Below, piece after piece: positions 1-7,886 of a stretch of 64,000 nt of DNA (the stretch's first letter is position 1; every line of letters starts with the position of its first letter). Made by a program: the position numbers and the translations under genes. The notes under the pieces were generated by a model. It searched no databases. It saw only the letters and a list, made by a program, of their open reading frames with translations, and was not told the DNA's origin. Origin of the DNA: JBCCDY01 sp039030555 (GTDB taxonomy: Bacteria; Bacteroidota; Bacteroidia; Cytophagales; Cyclobacteriaceae). Where the stretch lies: assembly GCA_039030555.1 (NCBI GenBank), contig JBCCDY010000021.1:1-64000 (forward strand), given 5' to 3'.

Positions 1-1406
1 CCATAAACAGCCAAAAACAAACCCGATTCACTTAGAGAGCTCGGTTCAATCAAATCGTTAAACACATCACCATAAAAATTCTTATATCGGATCGATCGGT
101 CTGTTAAAACCCTAATTTCCGACTCACGATAGGAGGGGGGCATCGGGTTAAAACTACCACGGAAAGCTTGTTGTAGATAAAAAAGTGCACCCCCATTGGC
201 ATCCGGTTCTAGTTGTACAGCCAATTGCCTGGTAAAAACATTACTATCAAAGTTCGATTCCACATGCACCTCATTGTATATCCGGTAATTCTCCTCCGAA
301 GCATTGCCTGTTTCTCGCAACGCATAAGGAATTGGGTTATCACTGAAAAAGATGCCCGTGAACACCAACGATCCTTCCAAAACAGTTGCCTGCATCCTCT
401 GAACATTGTTGTACACATCCCGAACCTCAATAGGATAGGTGCCCGGAGCTAACCCACTAAAAATATTAGAAGTCTGGAAGTTAGCTCCATCATTGATGGA
501 AAATCGCTCAGGAGTATTGCGGTCACCAGTAAAACTAATGGTAATACGACCATCATTGGCACCCCTTACCGTTTCGTTCACCACCTCGGTAACAATATCC
601 CAGGTTAAACCTGGATTACCCCCGCCACCAGCATCCCCCGGCTCATCGATCGTGATAGAAAAAATGTCAAAACAGTCCGTATTGCCAGTTTCTCTGACAT
701 CCAGCACATAGAAACCGGCCGATAAGCCCGTAAAAAGAGAGCTACTCTGCCAGGAACCACCATTAAGCCTCCATTCTACAGCACCATTATTCCCATTCGC
801 AGAACCCTGTATCGATCCATCAAACCCACCATTTACGCTTACATCCGTAACCACAGTATCACCCTCATGGATGTTGATCATGCAGGAAGGAGGGGGAGCA
901 GCTTCATACTCAAAAACCCTGATTTCATCCACATAAACCAAGCCACCGGCCAAAATATCCTCCGAAAACTCAAGCGAAAGAGGAACAGTTCCAAAAAGTA
1001 AGCTGGTCACATTAAATCTCGTTTCAAGGCTTACCCAGCCTGAATTACTTGCACTGATAGTTGCCTCTTCAATGTATTCATGGTTTTGCGCACCTACTGT
1101 GACAGTAGCGCGAACAGTTGCTCCAGAACTGCAGATCGGATTGACAGCATCCGTCCTTAACTTCAGTCGAACAACATAATCCTTACCAATCTGCCCAAAA
1201 AACGTACTGAACCCAACGTTTTGCTGGTTTTCTTGTACAACATTCTGTAAGATACGGGCAGAGAAAACACCATTGAATTTAAAAGAAGAAGAACGAGTCC
1301 AGATGGCATCACCATCAGATATCAACCACCCACTCCGGTCCGTTTCAAAATCCCCTAAATTCCCCTTAAAATATAAATTTGGACCTATAAGGATAATATC
1401 ATCCAT
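1..1406 (-). CDS. Prophage carbohydrate-binding / SprB-like repeat protein (C-terminus outside window)
   Basis: The reading frame opens at ATG 1406 and is still open at the left window edge, so at least 468 residues are present and the C-terminus is missing. The first ~165 residues look like a beta-sandwich carbohydrate-binding module (aromatic and Gly-rich strands, ending VYVDEIRVFEYE). Two SprB-like Ig-type repeats follow; each has a Gly-rich core, a WRLNGG or FSINDG strand and a closing GLSAGFY or GLAPGTY turn. A ~110-residue region of unknown type comes last. The start overlaps the previous stop as TGATG, which suggests translational coupling. As the last visible gene of the structural cluster it may be a tail-tip or host-surface adhesin; that role is inferred. 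Confidence 0.6.
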   Translation of the reverse strand, partial: MDDIILIGPNLYFKGNLGDFETDRSGWLISDGDAIWTRSSSFKFNGVFSARILQNVVQENQQNVGFSTFFGQIGKDYVVRLKLRTDAVNPICSSGATVRATVTVGAQNHEYIEEATISASNSGWVSLETRFNVTSLLFGTVPLSLEFSEDILAGGLVYVDEIRVFEYEAAPPPSCMINIHEGDTVVTDVSVNGGFDGSIQGSANGNNGAVEWRLNGGSWQSSSLFTGLSAGFYVLDVRETGNTDCFDIFSITIDEPGDAGGGGNPGLTWDIVTEVVNETVRGANDGRITISFTGDRNTPERFSINDGANFQTSNIFSGLAPGTYPIEVRDVYNNVQRMQATVLEGSLVFTGIFFSDNPIPYALRETGNASEENYRIYNEVHVESNFDSNVFTRQLAVQLEPDANGGALFYLQQAFRGSFNPMPPSYRESEIRVLTDRSIRYKNFYGDVFNDLIEPSSLSESGLFLAVY

Positions 1407-1909
1407 CAGCTACTCCATTTACTTTCATCATACGCCATATCCAAAGCCACGTGAAAATCGATCTGAGCCAGGCACCCCTCATAAGAAGAGCTGCCAAACC
1501 GCGTACGTTCCATCCGGCCAAACCGGAGTGTACTCAATTGGGGTTCGTTGGAATAATCAATAACACCCTCGTTATAATCCTTTTCAATACGGGCAAAGAT
1601 CTGCTGAACAATAGCCTCAGCTGCCTGGTAAAAAGACTGGAGCTCCGCACGAGTGCTGTCACGCTCAGCAGCTGCATACATTACAGAAAATTCTGCAGAA
1701 ATAGTCCCAACGTAATTATCACGCTGGCCGGCAAAGCGGATAGGAGAATAGTAGTTTAACCATAGCTTATAGCCGTCAGAAGGCCCCGAACGCTGTTCAC
1801 CATCAACATCCCCACCATCTCCAAACACAAAAGCCGATAGGTCAACATGCTCCTGCTGCAGCTTCTCAAAATAGTCCTTATAACCCTCCTCCGAATTAAA
1901 TGAGATCAT
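1406..1909 (-). CDS. Prophage protein of unknown function, 167 aa
   Basis: A 167-residue soluble protein with no signal peptide or membrane segment; I do not recognise the family. I chose ATG 1909 rather than the in-frame TTG two codons upstream because it lies 32 bases after the conserved TATGTCCTAA motif at 1941-1950, the spacing seen at three other units. The middle contains an acidic, glutamine-rich helix and the C-terminus a mixed alpha/beta stretch. It is coupled (TGATG) to the carbohydrate-binding protein downstream. Its position fits a tail-completion or tail-terminator protein, but no motif proves this. Confidence 0.5.
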   Translation of the reverse strand: MISFNSEEGYKDYFEKLQQEHVDLSAFVFGDGGDVDGEQRSGPSDGYKLWLNYYSPIRFAGQRDNYVGTISAEFSVMYAAAERDSTRAELQSFYQAAEAIVQQIFARIEKDYNEGVIDYSNEPQLSTLRFGRMERTRFGSSSYEGCLAQIDFHVALDMAYDESKWSS

Positions 1910-1940
1910 ACCCAAATCTCATACACCATCACAACAATCC

Positions 1941-1950
1941 TTAGGACATA
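1941..1950 (-). promoter_or_regulatory. Conserved prophage motif TATGTCCTAA, copy 5
   Basis: On the minus strand the 10-mer TATGTCCTAA ends 32 bases before ATG 1909. Copies or close variants precede four other gene groups of the prophage (7877, 11358, 15169, 19629). It does not match the host promoter form TAnnTTTG, so it is a candidate phage-specific promoter or activator site. Confidence 0.5.
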
Positions 1951-1973
1951 CCCACTTAACTACAAGCACTATT

Positions 1974-2002
1974 CCCCTCCTTAAGGAGGGGTCAGGGGAG
2001 GT
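1974..2002. repeat. Palindromic dispersed element A
   Basis: Perfect 18-bp palindrome CCCCTCCTTAAGGAGGGG (1974-1991) followed by a TCAGGGGAGGT-type tail. Elements at 2997 and 2310 share both parts, and 3925 has a shorter version. Confidence 0.7.
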
Positions 2003-2018
2003 TGCGAAAGAGCACGTC

Positions 2019-2050
2019 ATCCCGGTTTCGCCCTAGCGAATACCGGGATC
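2019..2050. repeat. Palindromic dispersed element B
   Basis: Inverted repeat with arms ATCCCGGTTTCGC and GCGAATACCGGGAT around a short spacer. It resembles the GTCATYCC...GGRAT class of dispersed bacterial palindromes, of which 2270-2289 is a shorter member. It lies in the 164-base gap between two prophage genes. Confidence 0.6.
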
Positions 2051-2079
2051 CCTTAATTTCGAGCAGTAATATTTTCTAT

Positions 2080-2943
2080 CTACTTCCCCCTCTTTGACTT
2101 CGAAGCTCTCTTCTCCAAATAATCCAGCACATCATACACACTAGCCTTACCAGCAGCTTCATAACCACTGAAAGCCTGCGTCTCGGCCAAATCAAAATGA
2201 AGGTCATGCCACATCTTCCCTGTATACTGAGGCTCAGTATTACCCTTGTCATCCCTATTTTTACCCGTCATTCCTGCGTATGCAGGAATCCCCTCACCAA
2301 CAGCACCATTCTCCTCCTGATAGGAGGGGCTAGGAGAGGTTCCAAACAACCTCGGGCAACGCCCCATCACATTCATCCGGATAAAACCATAAGCACGGAA
2401 AAGTAAAGCCTTCTCAAAAGGCAATAAAGGTAGTTTACCAATCAAAGGCTCCACACGGTTACGGTCAAAACCAGTAGCCGGATCGTAAAATAGAGTGGCA
2501 CAAAACTTATCCAGAGAATTAATAGAATCAGATTGCTTATACTGATCAATCAGCACCTGGCTAAAAGCAGCATCCAAGTATTTAAAATGCTCAAAAGAAA
2601 CATTGGCAATATCTTCCTCTGGGGCTAGCAAACGAACCCCGTCAACTCGGATCGATTCCTTATAGAAATGCTTAAAACCATGGTGAAAGAAAAGCCCTTC
2701 ATCATGAAAAATATCCACTAAGGCATCCGCTTCAAGGCTCTTTAAGGTCGATTTGTACTTTGATTTGATACACTGCTTAAGGATCACTCGAACACTCTTC
2801 CCAAAACAAGCCATTTGCCGCTTCTTCCTCATCAATTGGATCTGGTCTAGGTGATACACCACCCGCCACGCCTGCACCGCATCCAAAGCCTTCCACCCAT
2901 CCACAAAAAGCTCCTCAGAAGAAATCGATTTTGTAATCCCCAT
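2080..2943 (-). CDS. Prophage protein of unknown function carrying in-frame palindromic repeats, 287 aa
   Basis: 287 residues, mainly helical and rich in Lys, Phe and Leu in the N-terminal 195 residues; I do not recognise the family. Residues ~200-240 are not ordinary protein: they are the in-frame translation of two dispersed palindromes (2270-2289 and 2310-2340), giving the string GIPAYAGMTG that is a known product of translated intergenic repeats. The helical pattern resumes after them (KMWHDLHFDLAE onward). The repeats therefore appear to have inserted into a coding gene without breaking the frame. It sits between the lysis-type genes and the tail-end genes of the prophage. Confidence 0.55.
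   Translation of the reverse strand: MGITKSISSEELFVDGWKALDAVQAWRVVYHLDQIQLMRKKRQMACFGKSVRVILKQCIKSKYKSTLKSLEADALVDIFHDEGLFFHHGFKHFYKESIRVDGVRLLAPEEDIANVSFEHFKYLDAAFSQVLIDQYKQSDSINSLDKFCATLFYDPATGFDRNRVEPLIGKLPLLPFEKALLFRAYGFIRMNVMGRCPRLFGTSPSPSYQEENGAVGEGIPAYAGMTGKNRDDKGNTEPQYTGKMWHDLHFDLAETQAFSGYEAAGKASVYDVLDYLEKRASKSKRGK
2270..2289. repeat. Palindromic element C inside a coding gene
   Basis: ATTCCTGCGTATGCAGGAAT, a 20-bp palindrome with 8-bp arms, preceded by GTC. It is read in frame by the surrounding minus-strand gene as part of IPAYAGMT. Confidence 0.7.
2310..2340. repeat. Palindromic element D inside a coding gene
   Basis: Arms CTCCTCC and GGAGGGG with a short spacer, followed by CTAGGAGAGGT. 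This is the same layout as elements A and E with several substitutions, and it lies inside the 2080-2943 reading frame. Confidence 0.6.
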
Positions 2944-2996
2944 ATAACTCGTAGTTATTAATTTTAGTTACCAAAGCTCAAATAACAGCTCCATTC

Positions 2997-3022
2997 CCCT
3001 CCTTAAGGAGGGTTTAGGGGAG
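2997..3022. repeat. Palindromic dispersed element E
   Basis: CCCTCCTTAAGGAGGG followed by TTTAGGGGAG. Nearly identical to element A, and located in the 91-base gap between two prophage genes. Confidence 0.7.
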
Positions 3023-3034
3023 GTACATGAACCC

Positions 3035-3256
3035 TCAATCCTTTTTTCGACTTCTCAAAAGGTCAATAGTAAACAAAGGCCAAAAGAGCATAAAAACTAT
3101 ACCCTCAATGACCATTAAATGCTTGTACCCATCCTTTTTACTACCCTTTTCCACACTTACAACCCTATGAAGTGCTTTATCAGAAAAAAAGTTTTTGATA
3201 ATAGCGTAGGAAACCAGCCCTAATCCGAGGTAAATACCAATCAATGTTAATTCCAT
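3035..3256 (-). CDS. Small prophage membrane protein, 73 aa (holin-like)
   Basis: 73 residues with two hydrophobic segments (about 3-21 and 47-64) separated by a Lys-rich loop, ending in a basic tail (RSRKKD). I chose ATG 3256; a longer frame would start inside the preceding gene. Two membrane spans, a charged tail and a place next to the spanin-like pair fit a holin or antiholin, but small holins share no dependable motif, so this rests on topology and context. Confidence 0.45.
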   Translation of the reverse strand: MELTLIGIYLGLGLVSYAIIKNFFSDKALHRVVSVEKGSKKDGYKHLMVIEGIVFMLFWPLFTIDLLRSRKKD

Positions 3257-3281
3257 AACAATTCTTAATTCTTTAAAGAGC

Positions 3282-3620
3282 TCACAGCAAAAACCCACCA
3301 ACCAGCGCAACACCCGTCAAAACCTTATACAACGTTCTACTGCTTCGAAGCTTCCTATTATCCTTCTCCAAACCATCAGAGTATTCTTCTTCGGATTTAA
3401 GCTGTCCCCTCAATTCAGAAATTATTATTCCTTGTGCCATAACTTTTAAACGCTGCTCTTGCTCAGCAGCCAATATTTCTTCAAGCTGAATAGAGATCAG
3501 GTCACATTTATCCAAAGCCTTTTCAATGGCATTGGCTTGTTGTAGACTAATCGTGACCGAATCGCTCTGCCCATGAGCGTAAAACGCTGTCAGCAGAAAG
3601 AGTATAAATAACCGTATCAT
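3282..3620 (-). CDS. Secreted coiled-coil protein with C-terminal membrane segment, 112 aa (spanin-like partner)
   Basis: N-terminal signal sequence (FILFLLTAFYAHGQ), a long charged coiled coil (about residues 25-95) and a C-terminal hydrophobic segment (LTGVALVGGFLL). It starts inside the previous gene, overlapping it by 74 bases in another frame, the layout typical of Rz/Rz1 spanin genes. There is no lipobox cysteine, so it is not a standard Rz1 outer-membrane lipoprotein. The C-terminal span could anchor it instead. A role in the last step of lysis is inferred from topology and overlap. Confidence 0.45.
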   Translation of the reverse strand: MIRLFILFLLTAFYAHGQSDSVTISLQQANAIEKALDKCDLISIQLEEILAAEQEQRLKVMAQGIIISELRGQLKSEEEYSDGLEKDNRKLRSSRTLYKVLTGVALVGGFLL

Positions 3621-3864
3621 GATCTTTAATTATTTTTTCCAAACTATCCGACCTATCAATGTGTACCGAATACCGATCATGCGCTACCTCAAACACACTA
3701 TCATACACTGCAATAACCGAATCACTTTTGGCCTTCTCAGCCAGCAACTCCCGCTTCTCATCCCGATAATCCAGCTCCCGTTTCCCCCACAACGAAGCAA
3801 GCACAAGGATGATAGCTATAAAAACCATCCGCTCCACATTCAAAATACCCTTTAACCACTCCAT
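3547..3864 (-). CDS. N-terminally anchored coiled-coil protein, 105 aa (Rz-like i-spanin candidate)
   Basis: One N-terminal membrane segment (about residues 12-26, FIAIILVLASLW) followed by a highly charged, helical periplasmic region. This is the topology of inner-membrane spanins such as lambda Rz. The 3' end overlaps the next gene by 74 bases in a different frame, again like Rz/Rz1. Small membrane proteins on both sides support a lysis module. The family is not recognised by sequence, so the call rests on architecture. Confidence 0.45.
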   Translation of the reverse strand: MEWLKGILNVERMVFIAIILVLASLWGKRELDYRDEKRELLAEKAKSDSVIAVYDSVFEVAHDRYSVHIDRSDSLEKIIKDHDTVIYTLSADSVLRSWAERFGHD

Positions 3865-3924
3865 AACTTCAATCTATTTTACCGTCATCCCCTAACCTAA
3901 CCGTCATTCCATTAGCACCACTAT

Positions 3925-3951
3925 CCCCCTCCAGGGGGATTATAGGGGGTT
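3925..3951. repeat. Palindromic dispersed element F
   Basis: CCCCCTCCAGGGGG followed by ATTATAGGGGGTT. It is a shorter relative of elements A and E. Two GTCAT(C/T)CC half-elements lie just before it (about 3884-3910) in the same 104-base intergenic gap. Confidence 0.6.
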
Positions 3952-3968
3952 GATCTATTACTAATTCT

Positions 3969-4310
3969 TCATTTCTCATTGCCATCCCCAATAGCCTCAT
4001 CCTTCTTATTCTTCATGGCCTTCGTAGCCTCAACCCCAACACGCGCAAGGTTCCCAATACCCAAACCACCAGCCTCCAACCACAGAATGTTAGAATCTAC
4101 CGGTAACTGTAGAAAAACCACTACGAAAATTGTGGCAAGCGTAGGAGGTAAGAATAAAATGATGATAATCTCCGGGGCATCCCATCTATTGTTATGGCCT
4201 TTAATCCCTTTAATCATATCACCACCATGGATGGTGGCCACACCAGCTATTACGGCAATAGTAAGAAAAACCATGAGGTACAAAACCCCTTCCACCAAAC
4301 TAGGATTCAT
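3969..4310 (-). CDS. Prophage membrane protein, 113 aa
   Basis: Two hydrophobic segments (about residues 5-27, VLYLMVFLTIAVIAGVA, and 48-66, IIIILFLPPTLATIFVVVF), then a Gly-rich stretch and a Lys/Glu-rich cytoplasmic-type tail. ATG 4310 overlaps the upstream stop by 11 bases and is preferred to an upstream start that would overlap by 53. A holin-type or other lysis-cassette membrane protein is plausible; the family is not recognised. Confidence 0.45.
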   Translation of the reverse strand: MNPSLVEGVLYLMVFLTIAVIAGVATIHGGDMIKGIKGHNNRWDAPEIIIILFLPPTLATIFVVVFLQLPVDSNILWLEAGGLGIGNLARVGVEATKAMKNKKDEAIGDGNEK

Positions 4311-4734
4311 CTTCAATAGTGATAAAAACCCGCTCACCCAATTCCAAAGCACCTACGATAAAAAAGTACTGGTCTTTAAAAGCCTGCGTACTCTCCCAGA
4401 TCTTCCAGTTACCCTGCTGGTATCCAGTCAAAATACACGCATCCGTATGCCCATCATGGTTTCCAATATGGATGTACACATACTGAAAATTCAGAACGTT
4501 TTGAAGCTCCAAATGCCAACGGAACCACGGGAAACGGGCACGGTATTTCTTGGTCAAACCCGAAAGCACCTGCCGTTCCTTGATTTCATATCTTCCGGCA
4601 GGAATGCGCGTTTCACCCTTCACCTTCACCTCCCTGGGCTCATCCTCCAAAGAATGGGAAACAATTGGCCCTACAGTCAGTCGACCAATGGTCGTATCAC
4701 CGTTATTACGTAAGCGTTTTAGTTGAATTTCCAT
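4300..4734 (-). CDS. DUF5675-like prophage protein, 144 aa
   Basis: Shows the pattern of the small phage-associated DUF5675 proteins: a TIGRLTVG strand, a SLEDEPR turn, the RIPAGRYEI motif, then HIGNHDGHTDACILTG with paired His and Asp around a Cys. The family occurs beside lysis genes in Bacteroidota and other prophages; its function is not settled, and a cell-wall role is often supposed. I chose ATG 4734, which overlaps the upstream membrane gene by 16 bases; a longer frame would add 21 residues inside that gene. Confidence 0.6.
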   Translation of the reverse strand: MEIQLKRLRNNGDTTIGRLTVGPIVSHSLEDEPREVKVKGETRIPAGRYEIKERQVLSGLTKKYRARFPWFRWHLELQNVLNFQYVYIHIGNHDGHTDACILTGYQQGNWKIWESTQAFKDQYFFIVGALELGERVFITIEDES

Positions 4735-5174
4735 ATCGCAAGCATTAAGAAAACAGAAAGGGCAAAAAGTAATATCTTGGCTATCAGCACCAACCACGGA
4801 TTGTACCCGGAAAGCCTTCGGTCATGCACCTTAGTAGTACCAAGAAATCCCCAAGCTTTGTTGATGGAGACAGCATAACAATAATCAAAACCTAAATAGA
4901 AAGTGCTGGCCGTCAAAAAACCGGAGGTAAGCATAATCCACAACGACTGCCAGTCAGGGATAAGGCACCAAAAGCAATCCCACCGGATGGCATAATGGTT
5001 CATCACAGCAGAAAATACCGCAGCCAAACCCCTTCTAACCCAATCCGATCGTTGATTATCAGCGATTCCTTTTACACGCCTTCTTAGGTCGGTAACCAAT
5101 TCATAAAGCAGGTAAACCAACCCACAGATGATCGGGATAGCCAGAACATACCACAGAAACAGATTAAGCGTCAT
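4719..5174 (-). CDS. Prophage multi-span membrane protein, 151 aa
   Basis: Three to four hydrophobic segments are visible: residues ~5-26 (WYVLAIPIICGLVYLLYEL), ~75-100 around TSGFLTASTFYLGFDYC, and ~128-147 (LVLIAKILLFALSVFLMLAI). A basic loop follows the first. The start overlaps the preceding small membrane gene and the end overlaps the DUF5675-like gene, so all three are tightly coupled. Holin or other membrane function is possible. No family recognised. Confidence 0.45.
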   Translation of the reverse strand: MTLNLFLWYVLAIPIICGLVYLLYELVTDLRRRVKGIADNQRSDWVRRGLAAVFSAVMNHYAIRWDCFWCLIPDWQSLWIMLTSGFLTASTFYLGFDYCYAVSINKAWGFLGTTKVHDRRLSGYNPWLVLIAKILLFALSVFLMLAIWKFN

Positions 5175-5428
5175 TATTTATTGAGTTTGTTCTTCGCCAG
5201 AAAATCTTCATACTCAGCCTGCTTCATCAACCGTTCAATCTTCTTCTTCTTCAAATCTTCCTCTTTGCATTGAATCGTTTTCATGGATTGTCGAACCAGA
5301 TAAATAGTCAAAACCAATCCTGCAAGCAGAGATATGCCTTGAAGTACAGCATCAATATCCTCAATCCACGGAATCAATAGGAAAGTGGCATCTATAAAGC
5401 CCAAAAGTGTGTTACTATATTCCTTCAT
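5174..5428 (-). CDS. Small single-span prophage protein, 84 aa
   Basis: One central hydrophobic segment (about residues 29-45, QGISLLAGLVLTIYLV) followed by a strongly charged Lys/Glu-rich helix to the C-terminus. This resembles small phage lysis-cassette proteins, but no family can be named. It lies 32 bases after the connector-like gene and overlaps the next membrane gene. Confidence 0.45.
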   Translation of the reverse strand: MKEYSNTLLGFIDATFLLIPWIEDIDAVLQGISLLAGLVLTIYLVRQSMKTIQCKEEDLKKKKIERLMKQAEYEDFLAKNKLNK

Positions 5429-5460
5429 TATTAATTGCTAATTCGTAATTCCTAATTGAT

Positions 5461-6468
5461 TTAAACCGAAAAATGCTTCCTATCCTTACTATTCTCTGGA
5501 GGCCTCCCAGGGCCCGGATCAGCCCGACTCGTAAAAGCAGTACTTTCCTTGTATCCCGCATAATTATCCGCATTCAACTCCAAAAACTCCTGCAGCTCAT
5601 CAATAAGCTTCATATAACCGGTATCAGAATCCTTGAGGGAATACTTCAACATTTCAAGCTCATCTTTGCTCGCCGCCGATTTTGTGACAACGCCGTCCGA
5701 ACTGGAGTAAACCGTAATCCCCCCGGGACCAACCACAACCTTCATGGAAGGAAGTGTTTCAAACAAAGCCTTTTTCGAAATAATCGGACGTAGCCGATCG
5801 ATCAGTACTCGCTGTTCAGTACTGAGGTTATCAGTTTTAATCGCACTAGTCAAAGTATTATGCTCCGCAGTGCTAATAAGCCTGGGCACCATACGCCCCT
5901 CAATATCCTTAATCCGTTTTTTGAGCCGTTTAAAAATCCTTCGGCTTCCATTAATGTCAATATGCTCATCAGCCACTGAAGCCGTTGGTACAATTAACCC
6001 CTCTAACTGGGTGTTAGCATCGCTGGCAGCCCAATCCGTATAAGTAGTAGCATGCTTTTCCAGGAAAGCCAATAACTTCTCGGCAGCCTTGTCAGCACGA
6101 TCCAGATAACTAAAGCGGAGAGAGTCCTGCTTATACTTTGGGGCAGCAGCCCTATCTTCACCCACATACTCTGTAATACCGGAGTCCCCAACATTCACAG
6201 CCAGCTCAGGCTGTGCCAGGTACATCGTATAAAAAGCCAAAGGCCGTTGAACGTATGCAAGTAAGTTTTGATATTTTAAAGAAGCAGGCGTACCACTTCC
6301 AAGGTTATATTCATTGAATAGGGCCGTGTACTCAGCATTGCCCACAAGCTCAATAATAAAATCCTCGGCAGCTTCTTCTATAAACCCTTTAAGCGTAGTG
6401 AATTTTGTTTCGGCATCAATCGAAACATATTGCTTAAACTCAGCGGTATTTAAAAAAACAATATCCAT
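5461..6468 (-). CDS. Prophage head-tail connector-like protein, 335 aa (DUF6712-like)
   Basis: Soluble, acidic, mostly helical. The N-terminal half (residues 1-150) resembles Bacteroidota phage proteins encoded straight after the portal: a short 'FLNTAEFKQYVSID' start, a helix bundle, and an 'ALFNEYN...YVQRPLAFYTMY' middle. The C-terminus is Pro/Gly-rich and probably flexible. ATG 6468 overlaps the portal stop as TGATG, so translation is probably coupled. A connector or head-completion role is inferred from position; DUF6712 is named from memory of the family pattern. Confidence 0.5.
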   Translation of the reverse strand: MDIVFLNTAEFKQYVSIDAETKFTTLKGFIEEAAEDFIIELVGNAEYTALFNEYNLGSGTPASLKYQNLLAYVQRPLAFYTMYLAQPELAVNVGDSGITEYVGEDRAAAPKYKQDSLRFSYLDRADKAAEKLLAFLEKHATTYTDWAASDANTQLEGLIVPTASVADEHIDINGSRRIFKRLKKRIKDIEGRMVPRLISTAEHNTLTSAIKTDNLSTEQRVLIDRLRPIISKKALFETLPSMKVVVGPGGITVYSSSDGVVTKSAASKDELEMLKYSLKDSDTGYMKLIDELQEFLELNADNYAGYKESTAFTSRADPGPGRPPENSKDRKHFSV

Positions 6469-7823
6469 CACTTCTCTTGGGTTGTAGGAGTAGGTTCATT
6501 TTCCTGGTGGAAACCACTTTTGTTCTCATCCATTTTATTCAGGATGATGTTCTTATAACCAAGGTGCAGCTGACGGTCCCAATCATTGGCACGCTTAACC
6601 ACCTCAAACCACTCCGTAGTAGTCTGCCTCGGTATTACAGTATTCAATTGCATGTGGTAATTGAACTTATTCAACACATCCGAACCGGAACCAGCACTCG
6701 TACTACTAATGATCACCCCCGCCAACGACGGATCAACACCATGAGCGGTAAGAATTCTAACTGTAGCAGTCTGGTCAGCATTTAGCCATGCACCATCCTT
6801 GAGGTCATTAGGCACCATTTCAATCTTCCAACCCGGAATCGGATTACCTTCCTGGTCTAAAGCAAATTTCGAATAGAAGTTTTTATGGACATTCTCCTCA
6901 CCAGCAAGGAAGTCATCCATTTTGGTTTTAAGATTTTCTTCGGCTTCTTCCCTGGCTTTATAACAAGCCTCTATGCTATCAAATTTATCCTCAGGGTATA
7001 GGTTAATAAAATATTCCTCTGGAATATGGATATGATACTTAATGTTCGTTGAGTTCTCAATATTGGAGAGTATCCAACGTGGAATTTTCGCAGCAACAGC
7101 CAGCCAGGTCAGAGCACTATACCATCTTGGGGTAGGGTAGTAGTCATTACTAATGCTCACGAGCTTATGCTCGTACATCGCCTTCTTATACCTAAAAGGA
7201 TCTCTCGGGTTAAAAGAAGGAATGAAAGCTGTTTTTGGAGTACCTTCTGTCCAGTCCCCACTCACATAGAAGCCTTCCATTCGCCCGGTATTCCTGTTTC
7301 GCTTCTTCTTCCGGATATCTTTCGTGCGCAAATAATTTACACCACCTTCTTCCTCAATCCCGGAGTTCATACGTACAATCTTATTCTCAGCTTTATTTGA
7401 AATGTACTCTACATGGTATCGGTTAAACCATTCATAATCCTGTATAATGCTCTGCGAGAAATTCTCAATAGCATTTTCAAAAAAGAAATCATCTATCTCA
7501 GGAAATTCAGAAATATCCTGGGGTTCAATCACCTCTCTTATTATCCCCTTAACCTTCTCGTACTTCTTTTTGTATAATTGAGGACCAAGTCCATAATGGG
7601 CATCTACTTTAAAACCCAAAGCCCGCTGGCTCACAGGGTCTTTCTTTACCTGGTCTAGCAGCTCCAAAGGCAATTTGTTGTTGGTACCCCAACGAGCCCA
7701 TTCATCACCACCATAGCTATTATTTCTAATAGCATCCGGTTCAACCTTCTTGCGGTCAATTTCAATGAGAGCAGCGCTTCTCTTCGAGTAACTAATACCG
7801 GGTCCTATATTTACAAATGCCAC
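6468..7823 (-). CDS. Prophage portal protein
   Basis: About 451 residues, in the range of siphovirus portals. Follows the large terminase and has portal-like features: an N-terminal WARWGTNNKLPLELLDQVKK region, a FNRYHVEYI segment in the wing, a KAMYEHKLVSISNDYYPTP stretch, and a C-terminal helical stem. The GTG at 7823 is the first usable start after the TATGTCCTAA motif; the reading frame extends upstream to 7919 but would translate through that motif. A more distal start cannot be excluded. Portals form the dodecameric DNA gate of the capsid. Confidence 0.6.
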   Translation of the reverse strand: MAFVNIGPGISYSKRSAALIEIDRKKVEPDAIRNNSYGGDEWARWGTNNKLPLELLDQVKKDPVSQRALGFKVDAHYGLGPQLYKKKYEKVKGIIREVIEPQDISEFPEIDDFFFENAIENFSQSIIQDYEWFNRYHVEYISNKAENKIVRMNSGIEEEGGVNYLRTKDIRKKKRNRNTGRMEGFYVSGDWTEGTPKTAFIPSFNPRDPFRYKKAMYEHKLVSISNDYYPTPRWYSALTWLAVAAKIPRWILSNIENSTNIKYHIHIPEEYFINLYPEDKFDSIEACYKAREEAEENLKTKMDDFLAGEENVHKNFYSKFALDQEGNPIPGWKIEMVPNDLKDGAWLNADQTATVRILTAHGVDPSLAGVIISSTSAGSGSDVLNKFNYHMQLNTVIPRQTTTEWFEVVKRANDWDRQLHLGYKNIILNKMDENKSGFHQENEPTPTTQEK

Positions 7824-7876
7824 GTAATTACGGGTTATTCCAACGATACAAGTATAAACAAGCCCCACTCCCCACC

Positions 7877-7886
7877 TTAGGACATA
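7877..7886 (-). promoter_or_regulatory. Conserved prophage motif TATGTCCTAA, copy 4
   Basis: Exact 10-mer on the minus strand in the ~220-base gap between the large terminase and the portal, 54 bases before the chosen GTG start. This spacing is longer than the 32-34 bases at the other four sites. Confidence 0.5.

Noticed and set aside
3979..4713. 244-codon plus-strand open frame in the prophage
   Set aside because: It lies opposite two minus-strand genes whose products make sense (a membrane protein and a DUF5675-like protein); no phage gene is plus-strand here.
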